Shown piece after piece: positions 52,665 to 61,801 of a stretch of DNA of 64,000 bases (its first letter is position 1; the number at the start of each line of letters is the position of its first letter). Origin of the DNA: Blastopirellula marina (lineage in GTDB: Bacteria > Planctomycetota > Planctomycetia > Pirellulales > Pirellulaceae). The stretch covers positions 245,668-309,667 of the forward strand of contig NZ_PUIA01000081.1 of assembly GCF_002967715.1 (NCBI RefSeq), in the 5' to 3' direction. Made by a program: the position numbers and the translations under genes. The notes under the pieces were generated by a model. It searched no databases, had not been told where the DNA came from, and saw nothing but the letters and a program-made list of their open reading frames with translations.

Positions 52665-53813
52665 ATGTCCACCACGGAACTACCTTCTGAGGCCAAGCAA
52701 GAAGGCCAAGACACGGCGTCAATTTTAGCCGCGGCCCGTGCAAAGTCGGGTACCAAAAGCAAGCAGACACCGAAGCCGAAGAAATTCGCCGACAAGGCCT
52801 GGAACAGCAGTATGAAGTTTATTCGCCGAGTGCATTTGTACTCCGGGATTTTCATGCTGCCATGGGTTTTGCTGTATGGATTTACCGGTTGGTTCTTTAA
52901 CCATCCAGGCTACTTTCGAGGCGATCAGGTTACGTCATTCAGCGCCAGCGATGTTGCTGATGGGCAACTTGCTTCACTGCCGAAACCAGATACCATGGCG
53001 GCGTCGATTGTCGACGAATTGAATATCGAGTCGTTCATGGTGGACGGCCCGGAAATCAAGCTCACCAATATTCGTCCCGCTGAATTTACTGGGTTCCTGA
53101 CGTACTCCGTACGTGCCGAAGATGCGGAACACAGTATTGAAATCGATCCAGTCTCCGGCAATGGGGAAATTCGCACGACCTTCCAATCGCAGGAAGAGGA
53201 GCACGAAGAAGTTGCCCCTCCTTCCAATCCTCTAGAGAACTTTCGTCCCGTGGAAATCACCGAGAATGCCATGGCGATGGGACAAGCAGCCGCCCCGCGC
53301 GTGCTGAGCGATTTGGGTCTATCTTCAGGCGAGGCGAGAACTGGCCGGCGCTCGGCTAATCTGAAGTTCTCGGCCGAAGTAGATGGTACGCCTTGTATCG
53401 TGACATACAACCTGAGCAATGGCAGCGTAACCGCGCTCCGGGAAGACTCCAAACCGACAACCGACACCAAACGCTTTCTTGAACGGCTTCACTTAGCCCG
53501 TCAGTATTCGCCCCACTGGAATGTGCAGTGGTTTTGGGCTCTGACAGTTGACTTAATGTTCGTCTCGATGGTGTTCTGGGGGCTTTCTGGCATCTTGATG
53601 TGGTGGCAAATCAAACGAACCCGACTACTCGGTGGTGGCTTCTTCGTCGCCAGCGTGATCTGCGCCGTTCTGCTAATGGTTGGCATGTATGACAATATGG
53701 CAACTTCAGGACGTGGTCGTGGTGGCGGCGGAGGAGGTGGAGGTGGCGGCCGCCCTGCTCCTGCTCCTGTCGAGACGCAGGCCAATGTTCCCAAAATCGC
53801 GGTAGCCGACTAG
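52665..53813 (+). CDS. PepSY-associated transmembrane protein
   Basis: A 382-aa membrane protein of the PepSY_TM type. After a polar N-terminus rich in Lys and Ala (1-40), a helix region HLYSGIFMLPWVLLYGFTGW begins at about 60, with His residues typical of the family. A PepSY-like extracytoplasmic region (about 85-280) and two further helices (FWALTVDLMFVSMVFWGLSG and FFVASVICAVLLMVGMYD) follow. The tail is a glycine run followed by Pro-Ala. Family members are linked to iron-siderophore reduction or peptidase inhibition. The ATG at 52665 with AGGA upstream is preferred to the longer frame from 52563. It is followed by the EF-hand gene 54 bases downstream, probably the same transcript. Confidence 0.8.
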   Translation: MSTTELPSEAKQEGQDTASILAAARAKSGTKSKQTPKPKKFADKAWNSSMKFIRRVHLYSGIFMLPWVLLYGFTGWFFNHPGYFRGDQVTSFSASDVADGQLASLPKPDTMAASIVDELNIESFMVDGPEIKLTNIRPAEFTGFLTYSVRAEDAEHSIEIDPVSGNGEIRTTFQSQEEEHEEVAPPSNPLENFRPVEITENAMAMGQAAAPRVLSDLGLSSGEARTGRRSANLKFSAEVDGTPCIVTYNLSNGSVTALREDSKPTTDTKRFLERLHLARQYSPHWNVQWFWALTVDLMFVSMVFWGLSGILMWWQIKRTRLLGGGFFVASVICAVLLMVGMYDNMATSGRGRGGGGGGGGGGRPAPAPVETQANVPKIAVAD

Positions 53814-53867
53814 CAATTACGTTTTCTTTTTTATGTTTCTACAGCTCGCTCTACCAGGAATCCATCC

Positions 53868-54884
53868 ATGCGTTACCGATTTGTTTTCGCTTTGGCAATG
53901 TTGGCAGTCACAACGGCCGTGACATCTGCTGCTGAAAAAGAAGTGCCAACCGTCAACGATATGACGACAGCACTTGCAATGGGATTTGAATCATTGGATG
54001 AAGACAAGGATGGCAAGATACCATTGCTCGATGTCATCCGTGCCGTCCGTCCACTCGGATTCGGCGCAATCAAGTCGGCAGAGGCGCCTGGCAGAGGAAT
54101 GCGTAGACGAGGTGACCAGGGTGAAAGAACACGTGTTCTGAGTTCTGAATCATCCGAAGGGGCGAATCGGGGCGATGGGCGTGCAGTGCAACGCCCTCAG
54201 GAAGGGAGTTCCGAGGGGGCAGGCCAGCGTAGGCAAAGCCGTCAAATGGGATCTCGTGATGGAGGCAATCATCGGGGCGAAGGTGAACACAGCCATGACG
54301 ACCACGAACATAGCCATGGTGACGAAGGGCACGATCATGGTGAAGGTGGTCGAGGAGGTACCGGCGTAGTTACTTCTGACGATGCCGTATTGCTGGTTAC
54401 ATTTGACATCAATCGTGATCGGCTAATTGATCTCGACGAAATAAAAAAAGCATTGCAAATCGAAGTTGAACGCCAAACGAAGGGACGTTTGACCCTAGAT
54501 CAGGATTTGGATGGCCTAATCTCGAAACGCGAATTTGCCGCCCAGTTTGCAGCAGTGGATCAGTCAGACGTTGACGAGGATGGTCTCGACCGTCGGACCC
54601 GGATGATGTTTGGCCGCGAGGACACTGATCAAGATGGCACGATTACCAAAGAAGAGATCACCCAACAGATTGTACGTCAAACAAACGCACGGATAAAAGC
54701 ATTGGGATACTGCCTATTGCTGGCCAAAGTTGATGCCGACCATGACAAAAAGATCACCTCAGAGGAACTCGCTAAAATCGCACAACCTGATGTCCTTGAA
54801 TTGCTCGACTTCTCCTCGGAAGAGGCAATTCCTGCGGACGCTTTTTACGGTACAGTTCGACGCCAACTGTCACGCCGAAAGTAG
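53868..54884 (+). CDS. Exported EF-hand protein with a His/Asp/Glu-rich insert
   Basis: A 338-aa protein with a signal peptide (about 1-22, ending TSAAE). Several EF-hand-type loops are visible: DEDKDGKIPLLDV near 44, DINRDRLIDLDE near 185, DQDLDGLISKRE near 210, DTDQDGTITKEE near 250 and DADHDKKITSEE near 290. Between the first and second, residues about 85-165 form a low-complexity Arg/Gly/Glu/Ser stretch that includes HSHDDHEHSHGDEGHDHGEG, a likely metal-binding segment. It probably binds calcium and perhaps a transition metal in the periplasm. It is probably co-transcribed with the PepSY gene. Confidence 0.82.
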   Translation: MRYRFVFALAMLAVTTAVTSAAEKEVPTVNDMTTALAMGFESLDEDKDGKIPLLDVIRAVRPLGFGAIKSAEAPGRGMRRRGDQGERTRVLSSESSEGANRGDGRAVQRPQEGSSEGAGQRRQSRQMGSRDGGNHRGEGEHSHDDHEHSHGDEGHDHGEGGRGGTGVVTSDDAVLLVTFDINRDRLIDLDEIKKALQIEVERQTKGRLTLDQDLDGLISKREFAAQFAAVDQSDVDEDGLDRRTRMMFGREDTDQDGTITKEEITQQIVRQTNARIKALGYCLLLAKVDADHDKKITSEELAKIAQPDVLELLDFSSEEAIPADAFYGTVRRQLSRRK

Positions 54885-54958
54885 TAGCTTGGCTGGGATC
54901 TTGCGCGAATAGAACAGCTTACTGCCTATCGCTATCGAAGCAGTTTTTCAGCAACCTG

Positions 54959-55570
54959 CTAGTCAACCACCACCTGAAACGGTTGAAGCAGACTCAATGC
55001 CTCGGGGAGAGAAAACCTAGCTCCCTTTAACGTATTTTGCGTGGGATCAATGCAGTACGCTTCAGCGTTGCGGAGATTCGCATTGGAAAGATCAGTTCCG
55101 AAAAATCTCGCGTCTTTGAGATCGCAACCCGATAAATCGGCGTAGGGCATTTTCGTATGAGAGAAGTCCGCTTCTCGTAGGCGACACCGTTTCATCTGGA
55201 TCTTGGTAAGTCGCATACGAGCAAATGACGAGTTAGACAGGTCGGAATTTTCAAAACTGACGCGAAATGGCATTCGCGTGCCCGCAGCCCAATTTACTCC
55301 GAGGAGCTTTGATCCGTAAAAACGACAGTCTACAAATCCTGCCCCCTTAAGCACGGTCACACTCAGATTGCAACTTTTCCAAAAACAGTCTTCGAAGTTA
55401 CATTCGACCAATTCAGTCTCGAAAAAGTGACATGATTCCCAACGGCAGTTAGAAAATTCCTTGTTGCGCAGTTGCGCCCCTGACAAATCAAGCCCCGTAA
55501 AAGTAACGTCATGAAAAACATTTTCACCATTTATTACTTCACGGCTTTCGATGATCTTGCCTGAACTCAT
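54959..55570 (-). CDS. Pentapeptide-repeat protein
   Basis: A 203-aa protein made almost wholly of pentapeptide repeats of the A(D/N)LXX type, giving a right-handed quadrilateral beta-helix: GLDLSGAQLRNKEFSNCRWE, then CNFEDCFWKSCNLS, DLSNSSFARMRL, ADFSHTKMPYADLSGCDL and DLSNANLRNAEA. It has no signal peptide. Relatives of the Qnr/MfpA type mimic DNA and protect gyrase, but most are of unknown function, and this one has many aromatic and Cys positions. It is monocistronic. Confidence 0.85.
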   Translation of the reverse strand: MSSGKIIESREVINGENVFHDVTFTGLDLSGAQLRNKEFSNCRWESCHFFETELVECNFEDCFWKSCNLSVTVLKGAGFVDCRFYGSKLLGVNWAAGTRMPFRVSFENSDLSNSSFARMRLTKIQMKRCRLREADFSHTKMPYADLSGCDLKDARFFGTDLSNANLRNAEAYCIDPTQNTLKGARFSLPEALSLLQPFQVVVD

Positions 55571-55644
55571 TTCTATCTCCTACTTTCCTTGGCCGTGTCC
55601 CCTTTAATGTCGGTGAAACGACTTGCGAAGCTTTCATATCCCGG

Positions 55645-56832
55645 TCAGGAAGAGCTTGTCAGTGAATCGCACAAATAATAGACCCCGATCAATAGAACTC
55701 CAGCCGATCCCAATCGCTGCATTTTAATTGCCAACTGCTCGCGTTGAAGGGCATCACGTCGAAACCGTATAGCTAACAGCAGACCATACAGCGGTACCAA
55801 CACCGTCAGATGCCCCGCTTCGACGCCTAAGCTAAAACCGAGGATCGCAAACACGATTGTACCACTTGGCATCGTGTGCATCAGATCCAATAGACCGCCA
55901 GCAAAACCTAGCCCGTGAAATAGACCGAAGGAAAATGCTGCAACGAGGCGACCAATACCCCGAGCGGATTCCGGCCAGAAAACGTTTTGCAAGGCCACAA
56001 AAACAATGCTTGCCGCAATAACCGGCTCGACTATCCATCCCGGCAACGAGACAAGTTTCAGTGTCGCGAGCGTCAAGGTTATCGAGTGCGCGAACGTGAA
56101 GGCCGTGACCACCTTGACGAGATCCCAAAGGGTGGTTGCTGCCAGGGCAAGAAGACTGACGAACAACAAATGGTCGTAGCCGGTAAGAATATGATGAATG
56201 CCGTGGGCGAAATAGGTCACGCCTACCGATAGGCCGCCAGTGCGACTTAGCCATTGTGTTAGTCCCGACGAAGTGACTGGTTGGGTCTGGTTTACGCTGT
56301 CGGAATCGAAATCCAATTGATAAGAAGACTGGCTGTAGTTCCTCTTCTGAGCGATGATGTGGATGCTGGAATCGCTCGGTTTCAAGCAGTTTACTAGGTA
56401 AACGGCCATCTCGGTTCGGTGGCGATTTTCGAGATTCATCCGACGCGTTCCACTCCCAGCGGAGAAGTTGGCGAAGAACGTAAGCCCGATGTCGTGCATT
56501 CCCGACGTTAGCTCCTGGGCATCAGGAAAGGACACTTCGAGTAAGCGAAGGGCTTTGGGGCTGCCGTCAACCATCAGTGACAGATCACGCCGCACCTGCT
56601 CGGCGTACGCATGTTGTTCCTGACTCGAAATCGTCCCGTCGTGATCGACATCGATGTCTCCGAGAAGTTTCGGGGCCACCTCGACGCCAGGAGTCAAGCG
56701 TATCTGTAGCCCGATGCGGTTGCTCTCTACCGTCACGATTGTGGCCTGCAAATACTCATCGATTTGATGGGCGAAGGCAGGCCTCAACAACAATGGCAAT
56801 ATAAATAAGAACAGGGCGAGCCTAGGATGCAT
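55645..56832 (-). CDS. HupE/UreJ-like membrane protein with lumenal N-domain
   Basis: A 395-aa protein. A signal peptide (LALFLFILPLLLRPAFAHQI) precedes an extracytoplasmic domain (about 25-190) with an EF-hand-like loop DVDHDGTISSQE. The C-terminal half has six or so helices of the HupE/UreJ-2 type with HGIHHILTGYDHLLFV, FAHSITLTLATL and LFHGLGFAGGL, whose His and Asp residues could bind a metal. HupE/UreJ proteins are putative nickel or cobalt permeases. ATG 56832 lies 13 bases after the DUF3500 stop and gives the natural signal peptide; the frame is open to 56922. Confidence 0.85.
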   Translation of the reverse strand: MHPRLALFLFILPLLLRPAFAHQIDEYLQATIVTVESNRIGLQIRLTPGVEVAPKLLGDIDVDHDGTISSQEQHAYAEQVRRDLSLMVDGSPKALRLLEVSFPDAQELTSGMHDIGLTFFANFSAGSGTRRMNLENRHRTEMAVYLVNCLKPSDSSIHIIAQKRNYSQSSYQLDFDSDSVNQTQPVTSSGLTQWLSRTGGLSVGVTYFAHGIHHILTGYDHLLFVSLLALAATTLWDLVKVVTAFTFAHSITLTLATLKLVSLPGWIVEPVIAASIVFVALQNVFWPESARGIGRLVAAFSFGLFHGLGFAGGLLDLMHTMPSGTIVFAILGFSLGVEAGHLTVLVPLYGLLLAIRFRRDALQREQLAIKMQRLGSAGVLLIGVYYLCDSLTSSS

Positions 56833-56845
56833 GCGGTACCTGAGG

Positions 56846-58000
56846 CTATTTGAGTGTATAGAGTGTTCCATATTCGTTCGTCGGATCACGGTAGATCGTA
56901 TGGACATGCATAGTTGGTCCACTCATTCCAGGCCCTCCCGGCCCTCCGCCTTGCGGTGCATATTCGATAATCACTTTCGGCCCCTGAATGCGATAATACG
57001 CCGAACCGTTCTGTCCTTCCTCACATGTGATTGGACCGCTCCAGGCGAAGTAAGTTTCATCAAGGCCTGCCTTAATCTCCTCCAGGCGGGGATTCGCGTA
57101 GGCATCGTTGATAATTCCGGCCCACTCCGAAATAAGATCCAGCAGCTTCTTCCGTTGGTTTTCGTCCATTGCAGAGGCGTTCAAACCTTCGGGGACAATC
57201 TTTTCCCCTTGATAGCCAGGACCAAGAATTAGATTGCCAACGCGATACTCCAAGATGGCCTGCTTGCGCTGCTGTTCATTTAAAGAGTTTAACAGTTCAA
57301 ACGCCTTATCGTTCTCCTCAGCGAGAACACGAACTCTCCTATTATCTTTCGTTTTGTAGACCGCCGGCTGGGTTCCCGTCAGACTAGGCGTCATCGTGCC
57401 ATGCACTCCCACGATGACAATATTAAGCGCGAGGTGGTGACCACCGAATTGGAGCATCCACGGATCGGTAGAGCTAGGCGCACCAAAGACGGCCAATGTG
57501 TAGACGTCGTTACCCGACGCGTAGTTGGTGCCTTTCTCATGGAGCACCTGATCGGATCCCATAATATCGACAACTTTTTGATAGCCCTTGGGACTCAATA
57601 CTGTTTCGAGTAATTTAGTCGCGGCCGCACGTTGTTTGGTCGTTAGACTTCCTAACTGCAGACCTGGGCGAGGCACGTCGTCTACCGGGAAATTCGACCA
57701 GACGGCTTCGCCGTACTTTTCACCAATGAAGCCTCTCATACCACCGCCAGAACCGCCTTTCCGGGCGAAGCGAGCAGCCGTTGATGATGGTTGCGGTTTG
57801 AATTCAAACTGTGTTTTCTTACGTTGGTCACCAGTGAGGGACTCCAGAAAGGCTGTTGCTGCATCAACGACTGCTTGAGTTTGAGACTCTGTCACGGTTT
57901 GCGCGGCGACTTCCTGTCCCGTGCCGCTCGAATACGCGAAGATTGTCGCTAGGGTCAAGGTCGGTGCCGAAACGAGCAGTATAAGTTTAGAAGTGTTCAT
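56846..58000 (-). CDS. Exported DUF3500 protein, copy 1
   Basis: A 384-aa protein with a signal peptide (about 1-34, ending VAAQ) and a DUF3500 domain. Conserved stretches are WSNFPVDDVPRPGLQLG, WMLQFGGHHLALNIVIVG, YFAWSG and the C-terminal HTIYRDPTNEYG. The His pair in FGGHHLALN and the HVHTIYRDP motif suggest a metal or catalytic site, but no activity is established. It is directly followed by the HupE-like gene, a pairing repeated at 58183-59921. Confidence 0.88.
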   Translation of the reverse strand: MNTSKLILLVSAPTLTLATIFAYSSGTGQEVAAQTVTESQTQAVVDAATAFLESLTGDQRKKTQFEFKPQPSSTAARFARKGGSGGGMRGFIGEKYGEAVWSNFPVDDVPRPGLQLGSLTTKQRAAATKLLETVLSPKGYQKVVDIMGSDQVLHEKGTNYASGNDVYTLAVFGAPSSTDPWMLQFGGHHLALNIVIVGVHGTMTPSLTGTQPAVYKTKDNRRVRVLAEENDKAFELLNSLNEQQRKQAILEYRVGNLILGPGYQGEKIVPEGLNASAMDENQRKKLLDLISEWAGIINDAYANPRLEEIKAGLDETYFAWSGPITCEEGQNGSAYYRIQGPKVIIEYAPQGGGPGGPGMSGPTMHVHTIYRDPTNEYGTLYTLK

Positions 58001-58182
58001 AAGTTCTAGGTTGTATTCCCAACAAATGCCGTATATGCACAACTCGCCGTGACCGATTCGCGAGAAGCAAAAGTTAACGTTTCAAACCCCGCACATGCGA
58101 TTATGTTTCCCACAACCGACATGCCGCCAATCAGACAAGCTTCTCGTGCAAGCAGGCAACGGACGGTCGTTCGAGAATAAAC

Positions 58183-58854
58183 TCACGCGATGAACGAACT
58201 ACGCGAGATGCGTCGATGCCAGCGAAACCGAATTACCATCAAACCGAAAATAAAGAGCAATCCCAAAGCAACAATCGCTCCCCAATAAGCGTCTTCGCTA
58301 GGAGGAGGATGATAGGCAAAGCATATTTCACTTTGAGTTTGCTCTTCGCTACGAATCTGCTCCAAGATTTCAATCGTTTCTAGTTCCGGCCGTGCTGCAT
58401 TCACAATGTAAACACTGCCATTGAACGAATGTCGGTTTTCAAATATCAGTCGATGCTCGCCAGGACTCAGTGTGAATAGAGGCGTCGCCAGTTCGATTTG
58501 GGCCATCCCCCAACCGGTGCGAAGTTCCGCTGGATCAGGGATTTGAAATTCAGCGACACGAATCTCGAGATCTTGACCATCCAGGGAGACGGAAAGATCG
58601 CGGAGGAAAGAGTCGGCGTATTCGGCTCCTTCTTCACGCAAAATCTCGCCGTTCTTATTACGGTCAACCCGCTGAATGAACTGCTCGGCGACTTCGACCC
58701 CTGGCGTCAAATTCACGTAGAGCCGAACTTCCTTTGGACTGATGGAGATGAGCGTCGCTTGAGTAAATTCGTCCAGTTCATGACCCGAAACGGAAATTGC
58801 GAGGCATGCCAAGACCACTTGCAAAAGAATCACGATACCAATCACTCGGGTCAT
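58183..58854 (-). CDS. HupE-like lumenal domain protein lacking the permease part
   Basis: A 223-aa protein homologous to the N-terminal half of the HupE-like protein at 55645-56832. Both share HELDEFTQATLISI / HQIDEYLQATIVTV and LTPGVEVA. It also keeps an EF-hand-like loop DRNKNGEILREE and the segment LIFENRHSFNGSVYIVNA. It has a signal peptide and one C-terminal helix (WGAIVALGLLFIFGLMVIRF) with a basic tail instead of the multi-helix permease. Its ATG overlaps the upstream DUF3500 stop as ATGA. It may be a natural stand-alone form or a truncated duplicate. Confidence 0.78.
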   Translation of the reverse strand: MTRVIGIVILLQVVLACLAISVSGHELDEFTQATLISISPKEVRLYVNLTPGVEVAEQFIQRVDRNKNGEILREEGAEYADSFLRDLSVSLDGQDLEIRVAEFQIPDPAELRTGWGMAQIELATPLFTLSPGEHRLIFENRHSFNGSVYIVNAARPELETIEILEQIRSEEQTQSEICFAYHPPPSEDAYWGAIVALGLLFIFGLMVIRFRWHRRISRSSFIA

Positions 58855-59921
58855 TTTCGCCACCACTTCGCTCCGTATTCATTCGTCGGATCGCGATAGA
58901 TCGTATGAATATGGTTTAGAGCCGATTCCCCTTGGCCTTGCGGGGCGAACTCGATGAAGACGGTTGGACCATGGATGCGGAAATAAGCCGGGCTCCCTTT
59001 TTCGGTCGAACCGCTCCAGGCGAACCAAGTCTCACTGATTCCCTTTTTCATCTCTTCCAACTTGGCCGCTGCAACCAACTCGTTAGCTATGCCTGTCCAC
59101 TCGGTGGCCAAGTCAATCAGCATCGCGCGCTGTTTTTCGCTCAATTGATCAGCCTTCAATCCTTCTGGCTCGATCATCTGACCATCGCGGCCAGGGCCGA
59201 GTACTAGATTGCGAACTTGATAGCCAAGAACGGCCTTTGTTCGCTGCTCTGCATTGAGGGACGCCATCAATGCTTCGGCTTTCTCGACTTCTTTTCCCAG
59301 CGGCTTAATCGTCTTCCCTTCGATTTGATAAACGGCTGGCTGCGCGGCAGTATGGCTAGGGGCGAGCGTGCCGTTCTCGCCGACAAAGGTAATGTTGATA
59401 GCCAAATGATGACCGCCAAATTGCATCATCCATGGTTCGGTGGCTGAAGGTTTGCCGAGAAAGGAAATGAAATAATTATCGCGGCCGAATCCCGGTCCGC
59501 CCCCCCTTCCACCTCGGCCCCCGGGACCACCGCGTCCTCCCCCTTGATTGTTCTTCAGAACCTCGTCCGCCTCAACGATCTGTAAAACCTTCTGGTATCC
59601 TCCCTCGCTGAGAACTGCCTTGAGTACTTCCATCGCAGTAGAGCGTTGCTCTTGGCTAAGTTCTCCCATGCTTATCCCACCGCGTGGAAACGCACCCACT
59701 GGGAAATTCGACCAACGTTTGCGTTGTTCGTCGTCGCTAAACTTGTAGATGACTTTGCTTCGTTTTGCTTCGTCGAGCGTATTGAGAAAAGCCTGGGCAC
59801 TGGTCGCAATTTCTGCGGTCGTTACTTGATTGGAGGCATCGGCCTGTCCGAATGCGACGCTATTCCATGAGTAGACAAATAACAACGCGGCCATCTTCCA
59901 TGCCATGTCGATCTTGATCAT
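58851..59921 (-). CDS. Exported DUF3500 protein, copy 2
   Basis: A 356-aa paralogue of the DUF3500 protein at 56846-58000, with signal peptide (ending VAFGQ) and the same motifs: WSNFPVGAFPRGGISMG, WMMQFGGHHLAINITFVG, WFAWSG and HTIYRDPTNEYG. It carries a Gly/Arg-rich low-complexity insert (about 125-147) that copy 1 has only in a shorter form. It is translationally coupled to the HupE-like lumenal protein downstream. Function unknown. Confidence 0.88.
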   Translation of the reverse strand: MIKIDMAWKMAALLFVYSWNSVAFGQADASNQVTTAEIATSAQAFLNTLDEAKRSKVIYKFSDDEQRKRWSNFPVGAFPRGGISMGELSQEQRSTAMEVLKAVLSEGGYQKVLQIVEADEVLKNNQGGGRGGPGGRGGRGGGPGFGRDNYFISFLGKPSATEPWMMQFGGHHLAINITFVGENGTLAPSHTAAQPAVYQIEGKTIKPLGKEVEKAEALMASLNAEQRTKAVLGYQVRNLVLGPGRDGQMIEPEGLKADQLSEKQRAMLIDLATEWTGIANELVAAAKLEEMKKGISETWFAWSGSTEKGSPAYFRIHGPTVFIEFAPQGQGESALNHIHTIYRDPTNEYGAKWWRK

Positions 59922-59983
59922 CTAATGGTCTCCTAAACTGAATTTGCAAAGGTGAGTCACTACGTCTCGTCCCTCCTCTTGTC

Positions 59984-60877
59984 TTAACCACCAGTCAAAT
60001 TGCTTTTGAAGAACTGAAGGGTTCTCCCCCAGGCAACTTTGGCGGCTTCTTCGTTGAAGCGGGGAGTGCTATCGTTGTGAAAGCCGTGGTTGACGTTCAT
60101 ATAGACGTAGGCGGTAAACTTCTTGTTGCTCTTCTTCAAAGCCTCTTCAAAAGCAGACTGGCCGGAGAGAATTCGTTCGTCAAGTCCAGCGTTATTGATC
60201 AACAGCGGCGCCTTGATCTTGGAGACATCCGCCAAGTCAGGCTGTCGTCCATAGAAGGGGACGCCTGCGTCGAGGATGTCGGGCGCGAAGATCGCCAGCT
60301 GATAAACCATTCCGCCACCAAAGCAAAATCCAACAGCCCCCACTTTGCCATTGCAGTTGGGGTGTTCGTCGAGCCACTTTAGCGCCGCCAAAAAATCTTG
60401 CTTCATCTCCTCACCGTCACGCTTGGCCTGCATGGTTCGGCCTTCGTCGTCGTTACCAGGGTAGCCACCCAGCGGGGTTAGCGCGTCAGGGGCAAACGCC
60501 ACGTAGCCTTCGACGGCCAGACGACGAACAACATCTTCAATGTAAGGATTCAAGCCGCGATTCTCGTGGATCACCAAGACACCCGGAAATTTATCTCCTT
60601 CCGTCGGCCGGGCCAGCAGTCCTTTGATCTCGCCGCCACCTTGGGGAGAAGCATAGGTGGCGATCACCGTTTTAATGCGTGGATCGTCAGGCTTGACCTG
60701 CTCGGCCCAGGCATAGTTGGGCGAAAGGCTTGACAACAAGCTTTCGACCGTAATACCACCGACTGCAAATGCGCTAAGCCGTTTAATGTAATCGCGCCGA
60801 GTTAGCCGACCATGGGCATAGTCGTCGTAGAGGTTGAGCACCTCTTGATCAAATTGTTTGGCGTCTTTTCGATTCAT
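59984..60877 (-). CDS. Exported dienelactone hydrolase family protein
   Basis: A 297-aa alpha/beta hydrolase. The N-terminus has a Tat-like signal ([20 protein letters not shown]). The dienelactone hydrolase triad is visible as Cys in VGFCFGGG, Asp in NAGLDERIL and His in [10 protein letters not shown]. The segment [20 protein letters not shown] is highly typical of the family. ATG 60877 has GGGGTGG eight bases upstream; a GTG at 60886 is possible. The natural ester or lactone substrate is unknown. It is the first of the minus-strand genes before the DUF3500/HupE set, 62 bases upstream. Confidence 0.9.
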   Translation of the reverse strand: MNRKDAKQFDQEVLNLYDDYAHGRLTRRDYIKRLSAFAVGGITVESLLSSLSPNYAWAEQVKPDDPRIKTVIATYASPQGGGEIKGLLARPTEGDKFPGVLVIHENRGLNPYIEDVVRRLAVEGYVAFAPDALTPLGGYPGNDDEGRTMQAKRDGEEMKQDFLAALKWLDEHPNCNGKVGAVGFCFGGGMVYQLAIFAPDILDAGVPFYGRQPDLADVSKIKAPLLINNAGLDERILSGQSAFEEALKKSNKKFTAYVYMNVNHGFHNDSTPRFNEEAAKVAWGRTLQFFKSNLTGG

Positions 60878-61440
60878 ATCGACCACCCCAAAGTAAGGGA
60901 ATTTCTTGGCAACGACTGGTTGACTTATGATCTTCGTGGATCAGTTTGCTAAACCCCTTGTCGTTATCTGGTTCACGACAACGCTCAACGAAATAGCAGA
61001 ACTTATTTTGTATTGGAGGCGAAAATCGCTCCCACTAAGAAGTCTTCCTGAGTAACAATGCGTCGTCTGGACTGCCGCTGGGTCAAAAATCTCGAAGATA
61101 TTGGCAGTCGGTATCATTAGGAGTGGAAACCGATGCCAGCAGGGGTATCGGTCAGTTCGACTCCAAACCCATTGCGATACGTTTGACAAAGATTCACTTC
61201 TCCAAGCTTGACTCCGCCTGTTTGAGAGTGAAAGTAATTTGCTGAATCGCAAACCAAGGCTTATTCACGGCGAATCTCTCCTCGAAAAGATTCGCCTGAT
61301 TTCACCTCAATCTCCTAACTGAAAGCTGGCATGGGAAAGGGTGTCGGGGTCGGGCAAATCGAATCGAAATTCGCTAGTGAATTGAGAGAGTAGCCCCAGG
61401 CCAGTAGTCCGCAAAGCGTCGACTGAGTCAATCCAAGACA
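60878..61440. other. 563-base stretch without a supported gene
   Basis: The largest open frame here (60941-61252, minus) lacks a ribosome-binding site and recognisable motifs. A perfect 9-bp inverted repeat, GGCGAATCT and AGATTCGCC (61269-61277 and 61288-61296, 10-base gap), is present and could be a regulatory hairpin. Confidence 0.5.
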
Positions 61441-61683
61441 TCAGGTAAGCCGTTCTTCCAAAACCTTGACGAACGCCTCCAGACTAATTTCAAGCGCTTG
61501 GCAAACATCCCAGAGTTCCAAAATATCGAGCCGTCGTTCACCACTCTCATATTTCGAGACAAAAGATTGAGGCCGCTCTAATCGTGCCGCAACCTCTTCT
61601 TGCGTTAGGTTCGCGTTTTGCCGAAGTTCACGTAGTAATTCTTGTAGGCGTAACTGACGCTGCGTGTAGAGATTCTTTTCCAT
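61441..61683 (-). CDS. Small XRE-family helix-turn-helix regulator
   Basis: An 80-aa protein that is essentially one HTH_3 domain: LLRELRQNANLTQEEVAARL, then ERPQSFVSKYESGERRLDIL with a C-terminal helix LWDVCQALEISLEAF. It should bind DNA as a dimer and resembles phage- or antitoxin-type regulators. ATG 61683 (GGAG 14 bases upstream) is used rather than the open frame to 61746. It is divergent from the DUF5685-like gene, which it may control; the 118-base gap would then hold its operator. Confidence 0.82.
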   Translation of the reverse strand: MEKNLYTQRQLRLQELLRELRQNANLTQEEVAARLERPQSFVSKYESGERRLDILELWDVCQALEISLEAFVKVLEERLT

Positions 61684-61801
61684 TCGACGACCGCTCCAGG
61701 GGGATACGAAGCAGGCGACGATAGAATCCAGTTGCAAATATCCCATTTTGGGATATTTTGAAGGTTTGGCTGGATGAACATCCTATTGCTTGAGGAACCT
61801 T

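Noticed and set aside
60941..61252. 103-codon minus-strand frame
   Set aside because: No start signal or motif; composition unlike the surrounding genes.
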